This document shows, one piece after another, positions 1 to 5,431 of a stretch of DNA of 6,559 nt (positions are counted from its first letter, which is position 1; each line of letters begins with the position of its first letter). Under the pieces are notes generated by a model. It was not told where the DNA came from, made no database searches, and saw only the letters and a list, made by a program, of their open reading frames with translations. The translations under genes and the position numbers were made by a program. Location: NCBI GenBank assembly GCA_002868985.1, contig PKTV01000421.1, positions 1 through 6,559 of the forward strand, in the 5' to 3' direction. This stretch comes from Desulfobacteraceae bacterium (GTDB lineage Bacteria; Desulfobacterota; Desulfobacteria; Desulfobacterales; UBA11574).

Positions 1-132
1 CCCAAAAATACTGAACTGATGTCTCAGGTAGACTATCTGAAAACTCGGATAAAAGATCTCGAAGACAAATATACCTGGATTTCCACCGGCAGACCAGCGG
101 AAATCCCTTTCTGGGTTATGCCGGCAGGATGA
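1..132 (+). CDS. 3' end of an unrecognised gene (C-terminal 43 residues)
   Basis: Frame 1 is open from the left edge to a TGA at 130-132 and encodes 43 residues. The first part (about residues 5-24, containing VDYLKTRIKDLEDKY) is charged, has hydrophobic residues at heptad-like spacing and looks like a short amphipathic or coiled-coil helix. The tail (WISTGRPAEIPFWVMPAG) is rich in Pro, Gly and Trp. The codons look like those of the neighbouring genes, so I read this as the real end of a gene starting outside the window. I do not recognise the family. A helix followed by a short tail would fit a small regulator or adaptor, but that is a guess. The gene converges on the minus-strand gene ending at 197. 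Confidence 0.55.
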   Translation, partial: PKNTELMSQVDYLKTRIKDLEDKYTWISTGRPAEIPFWVMPAG

Positions 133-188
133 CCTATCTATATTTCAGCCGTCTGTATCTATCAGTTTTTTATTCAGCAAATGAATAA

Positions 189-205
189 AAAGCGGATCAC
201 GCTTT
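189..205. terminator. Weak bidirectional terminator hairpin between convergent genes
   Basis: A perfect 6-bp stem, AAAGCG and CGCTTT, encloses the 5-nt loop GATCA. On the minus strand the distal arm runs into TTTTTATT, as expected for an intrinsic terminator of the dehydratase-like gene, whose stop codon lies in the loop. On the plus strand the hairpin is followed by CTTTTCTTT and could also stop transcription from the gene ending at 132. The stem is short and only half GC, so its strength is doubtful. Confidence 0.4.
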
Positions 206-1660
206 CTTTTCTTTGAGCTTTAACGTTTCTTTAACCAATTGTTTTTCGTGTTCAAAGTCAACAGCTCTCTGGAGCATGATTTTCTGGGCCATTACAGGCC
301 CTGCCCCATGCCAGGTGACAACCCCGTGGAGCCCTGCTGTCCAATGCTGAAGGAGTTTGTGAACTTTCATAATGTTTTCAGTTGGTTCTTCAGAACCAAA
401 GCTGTAAAATTCTTCCACATAATCTTTCACATCGGGATTCTTTAGCTCTTTTAAGGATGGAATGGTGACCACAAGTCCTCCGCCGATATCCCCTGCCAGA
501 GCCATGGCCCGCCAGAAGGCAGTGCAAATATTGAGCTTGGCGACATTACCCATCACCTCATCCGGCAAATAAACCCCTGATCCGGGGGGATCCTCGGTTC
601 CTTCCCGGGCAGCGGCCAGGCCACATGCACGGCCCGTTTCCCTGAGTACCACCATTTCTGTTATTTGTTCGTTGATATGTGGAACTTTGTCGAGCCCCTT
701 GTACTCCTGTATGAGCTTGGAGGCTCCGATGATCTGGTTCATGAACCCGACTTTACAGGTTCCTCCGCAGGTCATACGGTGAGTTTTTGCAAACCGCATA
801 ACAATCTTTCCGGAATATTGGACTTCACCGCAATGAAAGACGCGTTCCCATGGCACAAAAACATTATCAAAGATGACCATGGAGGTTTCTCGCTGACCAA
901 ATACCGGATTTCCCAACTCATAAAGATCGTCCGCCATTTCCCTTTCTGCTGAGTATGGAGAAAACTGACAGACGTACGTTATCCCCTCAGCGTCGGTGGG
1001 TGTCGCAAAGGCAACTGAATAGTCTTCCTCTCCTTTCCTGTGGGATGATTGCGGCATCACAACCAGTTCATGGCTAGCAAAAGCACCGCTGATGTTTATT
1101 TTTGCACCTCGTACAACGATACCCTTCTCGTTTTTTTCTACCACTTTTAAGGAAAGATAAGGGTCCGGCCAATCCAGAGTCTTTTTGTCCCGCCTGCCCC
1201 TGGGTTCAGTCAAAGCGCCGGCAACAGAGAGATCTTTTTCCTGAACCATCTTGAGAAATTCCATAAAACGCGGATGATACTCCGTACCCAGATCCTGATC
1301 CATCTCCCAAGTTGTTGCCGCAAGGGCATGGAATGCATCATAGCCCACACATCGGTAGATACAAGTTCCCAGCCTCTCAGCCGTGAATGTTCCTGCTTCG
1401 GCTTTTTTAACGAGATCCTCTATACTGGCGCTCACATGAGTGTAGCGATTGACCATACCGTCAATGAGCGGTGAATAGCAGGACATGACATCCTTATATT
1501 TTGGATCCAGGGCCCAGCCGTAACTGGCCTTGTTGGATTCCACAACGGTTCGAGTGTTGGGGTTCTCAAGAACATTGCCTACCCTCTTTCCGTTCATGTA
1601 CACTCTGGGTTTCATTTTTTTTAAACTCTCTTCAAACTGCTCGGGGGTCATTAATGCCAT
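197..1660 (-). CDS. 4-hydroxybutyryl-CoA dehydratase-like flavoprotein (HpaB / AbfD superfamily)
   Basis: A full-length 487-residue member of the 4-hydroxyphenylacetate 3-hydroxylase (HpaB) superfamily, close in length to 4-hydroxybutyryl-CoA dehydratase (AbfD, about 490). The N-terminal domain spans about 5-275 (MTPEQFEESL, RVYMNGKRV, IFDNVFVPWERVF) and the C-terminal domain about 280-480, ending with an HGAG motif at 451-454. AbfD is a cytoplasmic FAD and [4Fe-4S] enzyme that removes water from 4-hydroxybutyryl-CoA by a ketyl radical route. Here Cys100 and Cys104 (C-x3-C, followed by VGYDAF) and His294 with Cys302 (or Cys298) match the cluster ligands as I remember them, whereas FAD monooxygenases such as HpaB lack the cluster. 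Glu258 also matches. Other remembered active-site positions differ: Tyr296 to Cys298, Glu455 to Val448, Gln101 to Tyr102. The substrate may therefore be different. The start is supported by AAGGAG at 1667-1672, six bases before ATG. No partner gene (CoA ligase, CoA transferase, crotonase) is visible. The family call is firm and the exact reaction is not. Confidence 0.85.
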   Translation of the reverse strand: MALMTPEQFEESLKKMKPRVYMNGKRVGNVLENPNTRTVVESNKASYGWALDPKYKDVMSCYSPLIDGMVNRYTHVSASIEDLVKKAEAGTFTAERLGTCIYRCVGYDAFHALAATTWEMDQDLGTEYHPRFMEFLKMVQEKDLSVAGALTEPRGRRDKKTLDWPDPYLSLKVVEKNEKGIVVRGAKINISGAFASHELVVMPQSSHRKGEEDYSVAFATPTDAEGITYVCQFSPYSAEREMADDLYELGNPVFGQRETSMVIFDNVFVPWERVFHCGEVQYSGKIVMRFAKTHRMTCGGTCKVGFMNQIIGASKLIQEYKGLDKVPHINEQITEMVVLRETGRACGLAAAREGTEDPPGSGVYLPDEVMGNVAKLNICTAFWRAMALAGDIGGGLVVTIPSLKELKNPDVKDYVEEFYSFGSEEPTENIMKVHKLLQHWTAGLHGVVTWHGAGPVMAQKIMLQRAVDFEHEKQLVKETLKLKEKKA

Positions 1661-1703
1661 TTGGTTCTCCTTTTATTGGATACTTACGCTTCGCACCCGC
1701 ATT

Positions 1704-1732
1704 TTTATATCAGGAAATCGAAAATAAACCAA
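1704..1732 (-). promoter_or_regulatory. Candidate sigma-70 promoter for the dehydratase-like gene
   Basis: Read on the minus strand, TTGGTT (1727-1732) lies 17 bp before TATAAA (1704-1709). The -10 box matches consensus at 5 of 6 positions and the -35 box at 3 of 6. Transcription would start near 1697, giving a leader of roughly 37 nt with the AAGGAG ribosome site just before the start codon. Position and spacing are good but the -35 is weak, so an activator could be involved. Confidence 0.45.
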
Positions 1733-1780
1733 AACAAATTTCAATGGGCTCAAAGGCGTAATTTTCACCCCAAATTCGAA

Positions 1781-1808
1781 TCTTTAAACAATCTTTACAC
1801 TTTCTTTA
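1781..1808. repeat. Three TCTTTA direct repeats phased at exactly 11 bp
   Basis: TCTTTA occurs at 1781-1786, 1792-1797 and 1803-1808 (TAAAGA on the minus strand). The first two copies extend to AATCTTTA (1779-1786 and 1790-1797). A related TCTTTC at 1836-1841 keeps the same 11-bp register, with non-matching units between. Direct repeats one helical turn apart are the usual binding pattern of OmpR/PhoB-family regulators. The repeats lie upstream of the candidate minus-strand promoter and also upstream of msrAB, so they could serve either gene. AT-rich sequence raises the chance of coincidence. Confidence 0.4.
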
Positions 1809-1879
1809 TCCATCCTTCACCATGAATGTTTATATTCTTTCCATCAAAGGAACCCATTGGCAAAGAGACATGCGACCTC

Positions 1880-1893
1880 TGGACGTTTGTCCA
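1880..1893. promoter_or_regulatory. Short inverted repeat upstream of msrAB
   Basis: TGGAC and GTCCA are perfect 5-bp arms around GTTT, 46 bp before the msrAB start codon. This could be a small operator or leader hairpin. I found no convincing -10 and -35 pair for msrAB nearby, so its relation to the promoter is unknown. A 5-bp repeat can easily arise by chance. Confidence 0.2.
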
Positions 1894-1938
1894 AATCAGT
1901 ATTATGTTTAACGGAGTTTGAAGCAACGGAGGTGAAAC

Positions 1939-3147
1939 ATGAGATCATTATATATCGTATTCATCGTTTTTATATTATTCTTGCTCGGCTATCAGCAGGT
2001 TAATAGCATGGATAAAATGGAGAAGAACATGAAAAATAACACAGAGAAATCCGCATCTGCCGTTTTTGCCGGCGGATGTTTCTGGTGCACGGAATCCGAT
2101 TTTGAAAAGGTTGAAGGTGTCATCGAGGTCATTTCCGGTTACACCGGCGGCCAGGTAAAAAATCCCACTTATAAGCAGGTTTCCGGTGGCGGCACCGGCC
2201 ATATAGAGGCCGTAAAAGTCATCTACGATCCAGCCAGGATAAGCTATGAAAAACTCTTGGACGTCTTCTGGCAGCACGTGGACCCCACAGATCCCGGAGG
2301 GCAGTTTGTGGATAGAGGCGCCCATTACAGAAGCGCTGTCTTTTACGCAGACAAGACAGAAAAACGTCTGGTAGAGCAATCCAAACAGCGCCTATCTGCT
2401 TCGGGACGGTTCAGCAAAACCATCGTAACGGATATCCTTCCTTTAGGAGAATTCTATCCGGCCGAGGATTACCATCAGGATTATTACAAAAAGAATCCGA
2501 TACGGTACAAGTGGTACCGTTCCGGTTCGGGACGCGACCAGTTTCTGAAAAAAACCTGGGCAGACCTGAAAACCGGTACTCAAAAGGAGACCATGGAGTC
2601 GGGAATGGACAGTAAAATTACTCCGACCATGGAAGATAAAACAAAATCCGGCATGGAGAAAGGCGGTATGTCTTCAGTGGCCGTTAAAGAGAAAATGGGC
2701 GATGATCGGAAATACGCCCGGCCCAACGATAATGAGCTACGGCAGCGCCTGAATCCCATGCAGTATAAGGTCACGCGTCAAAACGGCACCGAGCCGCCCT
2801 TTAAAAACGAGTACTGGAACAATCATAAAGTAGGCATCTATACTGACATTGTCAGTGGTGAACCGCTTTTCAGTTCCGTGGATAAATTTGAATCGGGCAC
2901 GGGCTGGCCCAGCTTTACACAACCTCTTGAGCCTGAAAACATCGTGGAAAAGGCCGACCGGACCCTCTGGATGGTACGCACCGAGATACGCAGCCGCCAC
3001 GGCGACAGCCATCTGGGTCATGTGTTTGATGACGGCCCGGCGCCTACCGGTCTGCGTTATTGTATCAACAGTGCGGCTTTGCGATTCATCCCGGTTGAAG
3101 ACCTGGAAAAGGAGGGCTACAACGAGTATCGGAAAATCTTTAAGTAA
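1939..3147 (+). CDS. msrAB: Exported or membrane-anchored MsrA-MsrB methionine sulfoxide reductase fusion
   Basis: A 402-residue fusion that reduces both stereoisomers of methionine sulfoxide. The N-terminus (about 3-19, [14 protein letters not shown]) is strongly hydrophobic and acts as a signal peptide or anchor. There is no lipobox Cys, so the enzyme should act outside the cytoplasmic membrane. The MsrA domain (about 40-195) has the GGCFWC motif with catalytic Cys47 and probable resolving Cys50, the GTGHIEAV segment with Glu90, and the AEDYHQDYY signature at 176-183. A linker (about 205-260) is rich in Met, Lys and Glu. The MsrB domain (about 265-390) shows [22 protein letters not shown] and [11 protein letters not shown] with catalytic Cys375. 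The zinc-binding CxxC pairs of many MsrB proteins are absent, and Thr321 occupies the usual resolving-Cys site in SGCGWPSF. The protein has only three Cys in all, so MsrB probably lacks an internal resolving Cys. The start is fixed by GGAGGT at 1928-1933, five bases before ATG. A later Met24 would remove the signal segment. Confidence 0.96.
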   Translation: MRSLYIVFIVFILFLLGYQQVNSMDKMEKNMKNNTEKSASAVFAGGCFWCTESDFEKVEGVIEVISGYTGGQVKNPTYKQVSGGGTGHIEAVKVIYDPARISYEKLLDVFWQHVDPTDPGGQFVDRGAHYRSAVFYADKTEKRLVEQSKQRLSASGRFSKTIVTDILPLGEFYPAEDYHQDYYKKNPIRYKWYRSGSGRDQFLKKTWADLKTGTQKETMESGMDSKITPTMEDKTKSGMEKGGMSSVAVKEKMGDDRKYARPNDNELRQRLNPMQYKVTRQNGTEPPFKNEYWNNHKVGIYTDIVSGEPLFSSVDKFESGTGWPSFTQPLEPENIVEKADRTLWMVRTEIRSRHGDSHLGHVFDDGPAPTGLRYCINSAALRFIPVEDLEKEGYNEYRKIFK

Positions 3148-3151
3148 TTAG

Positions 3152-3247
3152 ATCAACACCGTTTTCTACGATCCGAAACAAATTACCATTGAAGATATGG
3201 TAAAGGCATTAAAAGCTGCCGGCACTTATCGCGGATTTGCAGAATAA
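3152..3247 (+). pseudogene. C-terminal remnant resembling a heavy-metal-associated (HMA/MerP-like) domain
   Basis: Right after the msrAB stop, in the +1 frame relative to msrAB, an open stretch of 31 codons follows an in-frame TAG (3149-3151) and ends at TAA (3245-3247). It reads as convincing protein: TVFYDPKQITIEDMVKALKA, then AGTYRGFAE. A strand with Y-D-P, then a helix (I-x-x-E-x-M-V-x-A-L-K-x-A-G), then a short strand matches the second half of a ferredoxin-like HMA/MerP metal-binding fold. The first half, with its CxxC, is missing. There is no start codon near the beginning; the only ATG would give 16 residues. I read it as the tail of a gene whose 5' part was deleted, with the junction at the msrAB stop. 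The family is inferred from pattern only, and a similar Y-D-P segment also occurs in MsrA itself. Confidence 0.5.
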
Positions 3248-3255
3248 TTTTTTTT
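3216..3255 (+). terminator. Possible terminator of msrAB
   Basis: A run of eight T (3248-3255) follows a bulged stem: CTG (3216-3218) with CAG (3240-3242), and CCG (3219-3221) with CGG (3232-3234). The stem overlaps the 3' end of the remnant and lies between the convergent msrAB and kinase genes, where a terminator is expected. The bulge and the AATAA before the T run make it weak. Confidence 0.28.
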
Positions 3256-3270
3256 GTGAAATATGCCGGA

Positions 3271-4365
3271 TTAAGAGGGGGATATCGGCAGGGAAAACCA
3301 AACACGGGTTTCATCGTTGTGTATCTGAGCGCCGACCTTCCCATTGTGCGCCTCAATCAACTCTTTGACAATGGCCAGACCGATACCCGCACCGCCATGT
3401 TCCCTCGAGCGGGATTTTTCACCCCTATAAAAACGTTCGAAGATAAAGGGGAGATCCTGTTCGGCAACTTCAACACCGGTATTGGCAAAAACAACTTGAA
3501 TGTCTTGATTCATCGATCGCGTAATTATTTTGACCGTTCCGCCGGAAATTGTGTACTGATATGCATTTTGCATCAGATTGCGGATAACTTGCGTCATTTT
3601 TTCAGGATCGGCATAAATACGAACAGTCCCGTCAACCTTCGTTGAATCCACATCGATACGCTTGGTTTCAAATTGAGTCCGGAAGACATCGAGCACGCGT
3701 TCAATCACATCTCCTATACGAATATCCATAAGATCGAGGGTCTCTCTTGCCGCATCTGCTTTGGCCAGATGCAAAATATCTTCCACCAAATGCGTTAGTC
3801 GCAGGGTTTCATCATGGAGAAGCTCAAAGGTTTCCCTGGATGCGGGGACGACGTCGTCAATCAACGCTTCAAGATATCCTTGAATATTGCTCAGCGGTGT
3901 CCGAAGTTCGTGTGCGACATCGATCATCATTGTTTTTCGAAGTCGTTCGATCTTTTGAAGACTGTCTGCCATCCGGTTAAAGGCCATTGCCAGTTGACCG
4001 ACTTCGTCTTTAGATCTGATCGGAATACTAACCGAATAATCTCCCGATGAAATGCTGCGCGTAATTTCGGCCATTTGGGCAAGGGGACCCAAAACCCGTT
4101 TGATGAGCAGAAAGCTGAGTAATAAAGCCAGTAAAAGTGCTGACAAGCTTGCCCAGATAAGGTACCTGTGAACGGCACTCAAAAACATTTCATGGCTCGG
4201 ACCCGGGGAAATTTTGTACTTCTCCATCAAAACCATAAAATAATCTGCAGAAAGATAGTCAATAGACAGCCATACAATAGCGATAACAAACCCGATCACC
4301 AGGATATTAATCCCCAGAAGTTTCCATACCAAATGTTCGGTTACAGGTAGGCTTTTCTTCTTCAT
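3271..4365 (-). CDS. Membrane sensor histidine kinase (HAMP, HisKA, HATPase; BaeS-like)
   Basis: A 364-residue inner-membrane sensor kinase. Transmembrane helices at about 14-36 and 68-90 flank a short periplasmic loop of about 32 residues. A HAMP linker (about 88-141) is followed by the HisKA dimerisation domain with the phospho-acceptor His152 in AHELRTPLSN. The ATPase domain (about 250-360) contains the N box (NLMQNAYQYT, Asn263 and Asn267), F box (FERFYRG) and G2 box (GGAGIGLAI, 324-332). The G1 region reads FANTGVEV, with Asn295 where many kinases have Asp; BaeS-type kinases often vary here, so activity is still expected. The gene starts inside the regulator's stop codon (ATGA, 4-bp overlap), showing translational coupling and a shared transcript. 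The loop is too small for a PAS or Cache sensor domain, so the signal may be sensed in or at the membrane. The ligand is unknown. Confidence 0.93.
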   Translation of the reverse strand: MKKKSLPVTEHLVWKLLGINILVIGFVIAIVWLSIDYLSADYFMVLMEKYKISPGPSHEMFLSAVHRYLIWASLSALLLALLLSFLLIKRVLGPLAQMAEITRSISSGDYSVSIPIRSKDEVGQLAMAFNRMADSLQKIERLRKTMMIDVAHELRTPLSNIQGYLEALIDDVVPASRETFELLHDETLRLTHLVEDILHLAKADAARETLDLMDIRIGDVIERVLDVFRTQFETKRIDVDSTKVDGTVRIYADPEKMTQVIRNLMQNAYQYTISGGTVKIITRSMNQDIQVVFANTGVEVAEQDLPFIFERFYRGEKSRSREHGGAGIGLAIVKELIEAHNGKVGAQIHNDETRVWFSLPISPS

Positions 4366-5057
4366 GAGTCGCTGTCTTCCGCAAAATGATACCCGATGCC
4401 GCGGGCGGTCATAATGTATTTAGGTGTCGATGGATTGTCTTCTATCTTTTGTCGTAACTTTCCAATGTGGACATCGATGACACGGTCAATGACGAGGGCT
4501 TCACCTGCAGGATATAGATGATTTAAAAGCTCATCACGCGTGAAAACCCTTCCGGGAGAAACCATAAGCGCCTGCAAGAGCGCATATTCATGGGGCGTAA
4601 GTTGAACAGGACGATCCTTTAGACGTACGGTTCTTTTTTCGAGATTCAATACCAAATCTTTATAAGATAAAATACTTTTATCTTTTATCGGAAAAAAACG
4701 CCCTCTTCTGAGAACGGCCTTTACACGGGCAACCAGCTCTCTCGGGCTGAAGGGCTTGGCCACATAATCGTCGGCACCGAGGGTCAGGCCGGAGATTCGA
4801 TCAACTTCCTCCCCTCTGGCAGTGAGCATGATGATAGGAACATCTGAATTTCGCCGGAGTTGACGGCATACTTCCCAACCGTCAAGCTTCGGAAGCATCA
4901 AATCGAGGATCACCAATATCGGATTGTGACGTTTTGCAAGTGCCAATCCCTCAAGCCCGTCATGAGCAACCATGGCATTAAAGCCTTCTTTTTCTAAATA
5001 AAGCGCGACCAGAGATGTCGTTTTTTTATCGTCTTCAACAATCAATATCGTCTTCAT
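4362..5057 (-). CDS. OmpR-family DNA-binding response regulator
   Basis: A 231-residue two-domain regulator, the usual length for the OmpR/PhoB family. The receiver domain (about 2-118) has the acidic pair Asp9 and Asp10, the phosphorylation site Asp52 in LVILDLMLP, the switch Thr79 in IIMLTARG, and Lys101 in AKPFSPREL. The winged-helix DNA-binding domain (about 128-228) shows VQLTPHEYALLQAL, GRVFTRDELLNHLYP, VIDVHIGKLRQKIE and a C-terminal wing with ARGIGYHF. It is first in the operon with the kinase at 3271-4365, which should phosphorylate it. The start is supported by AGGAA (5065-5069), seven bases before ATG. Phosphorylated family members bind tandem direct repeats about 11 bp apart. Likely targets are its own promoter region and the divergent transporter gene, by position only. 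Confidence 0.95.
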   Translation of the reverse strand: MKTILIVEDDKKTTSLVALYLEKEGFNAMVAHDGLEGLALAKRHNPILVILDLMLPKLDGWEVCRQLRRNSDVPIIMLTARGEEVDRISGLTLGADDYVAKPFSPRELVARVKAVLRRGRFFPIKDKSILSYKDLVLNLEKRTVRLKDRPVQLTPHEYALLQALMVSPGRVFTRDELLNHLYPAGEALVIDRVIDVHIGKLRQKIEDNPSTPKYIMTARGIGYHFAEDSDS

Positions 5058-5148
5058 GGTGTTATTCCTGCTACCGGATTTTGTGCCTTTAATTTTTTAG
5101 CAAAGTAGATACAGCGTAACAGGCTGGATAAATTTTTCAAGGTAAAAT

Positions 5149-5178
5149 CATATAGATGTAATCATTAATTGGTTACAA
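5149..5178 (-). promoter_or_regulatory. Weak candidate promoter for the two-component operon
   Basis: Read on the minus strand, TTGTAA (5173-5178) lies 18 bp before TATATG (5149-5154); each box matches consensus at 4 of 6 positions. It would give a leader of about 85 nt before the regulator start. The GGTTA half of the 5171-5196 inverted repeat overlaps the -35 box, which could allow autoregulation. The match is modest and other AT-rich candidates exist. Confidence 0.25.
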
Positions 5179-5300
5179 TCCATTTAACTTATAACCTTAA
5201 TTGAGCGAAAAACGAGGCTCCAACACCGAGGTTGGGATAAAAGATTATTTTGAGATAGCTTCATATTATAATCCTTTTCGGCTTTGTATACATTCAATTT

Positions 5301-5326
5301 GGGTTTAACTGTTTAGGGTGAACTGT
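5301..5326. repeat. Imperfect tandem direct repeat upstream of the transporter promoter
   Basis: GGGTTTAACTGT (5301-5312) is followed by GGGTGAACTGT (5316-5326). The shared AACTGT cores are 14 bp apart, which is not a whole helical turn. The repeat sits about 33 bp upstream of the transporter -35 box, where an activator could bind. It is only a candidate. Confidence 0.3.
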
Positions 5327-5358
5327 AAAAAATGAAGGCTTGAGTTCTTAAGCTTGGA

Positions 5359-5387
5359 TTGACAGATGGCACGCGCTTAATTATATT
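5359..5387 (+). promoter_or_regulatory. Near-consensus sigma-70 promoter for the transporter gene
   Basis: TTGACA (5359-5364) matches the -35 consensus perfectly. TATATT (5382-5387) matches the -10 at 5 of 6, with the ideal 17-bp spacer. Transcription should start near 5394, leaving a leader of about 38 nt to the ATG at 5432. Such a strong core promoter suggests control by repression rather than activation. Confidence 0.72.
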
Positions 5388-5392
5388 GCCAG

Positions 5393-5407
5393 CGTTTCAA
5401 CGAAACG
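5393..5407. promoter_or_regulatory. Perfect dyad at the predicted transcription start (candidate operator or 5' hairpin)
   Basis: CGTTTC and GAAACG are perfect 6-bp arms around AAC, beginning at about the predicted +1 of the transporter promoter. In DNA this is a typical repressor operator position. In RNA it would form a stem-loop at the extreme 5' end, which can stabilise a transcript. Which role applies cannot be told from sequence. Confidence 0.4.
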
Positions 5408-5431
5408 ATTTAAAAAAACACTGGGGTTAAG

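Larger units (their letters stand above)
5058..5431. other. 374-bp divergent intergenic region between regulator and transporter genes
   Basis: AT-rich and non-coding, with stop codons in all frames and no tRNA or recognised riboswitch. It holds a near-consensus plus-strand promoter (5359-5387), a dyad at the predicted start (5393-5407), an imperfect direct repeat (5301-5326) and a weak candidate minus-strand promoter (5149-5178). An inverted repeat, GGTTA (5171-5175) and TAACC (5192-5196), overlaps the last of these. A small hairpin, CCAAC and GTTGG, lies at 5220-5235. A perfect TATAAT at 5267-5272 has no -35 at suitable spacing. This is where the OmpR-family regulator would be expected to act. 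Confidence 0.6.

Noticed and set aside
1742..1859. Distant inverted repeat CAATGGG (1742-1748) and CCCATTG (1853-1859)
   Set aside because: Seven-bp arms with a spacer of about 100 bp in AT-rich DNA are expected by chance. No target-site duplication or element ends were seen.
1975..2379. Minus-strand open frame opposite the MsrA domain
   Set aside because: The MsrA motifs GGCFWC and AEDYHQDYY fix the plus strand as coding, and the antisense reading has no family features.
3219..3266. CCGGCA and TGCCGG arms flanking the T run after msrAB
   Set aside because: The loop of about 35 nt contains the T run itself, so it does not fit an intrinsic terminator. The arms probably match by chance.
3256..3645. 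Plus-strand open frame opposite the kinase ATPase domain
   Set aside because: The kinase N, F and G2 boxes fix the minus strand as coding. The plus-strand reading shows no domain.
5220..5235. Hairpin CCAAC-N6-GTTGG considered as a terminator or riboswitch part
   Set aside because: The stem is five bp without a T run, and no conserved riboswitch core was found around it.
5267..5272. Perfect TATAAT in the divergent region
   Set aside because: No acceptable -35 box lies 16-18 bp away on either strand. The surrounding ATTATAAT is self-complementary and AT-rich, so a chance match is likely.
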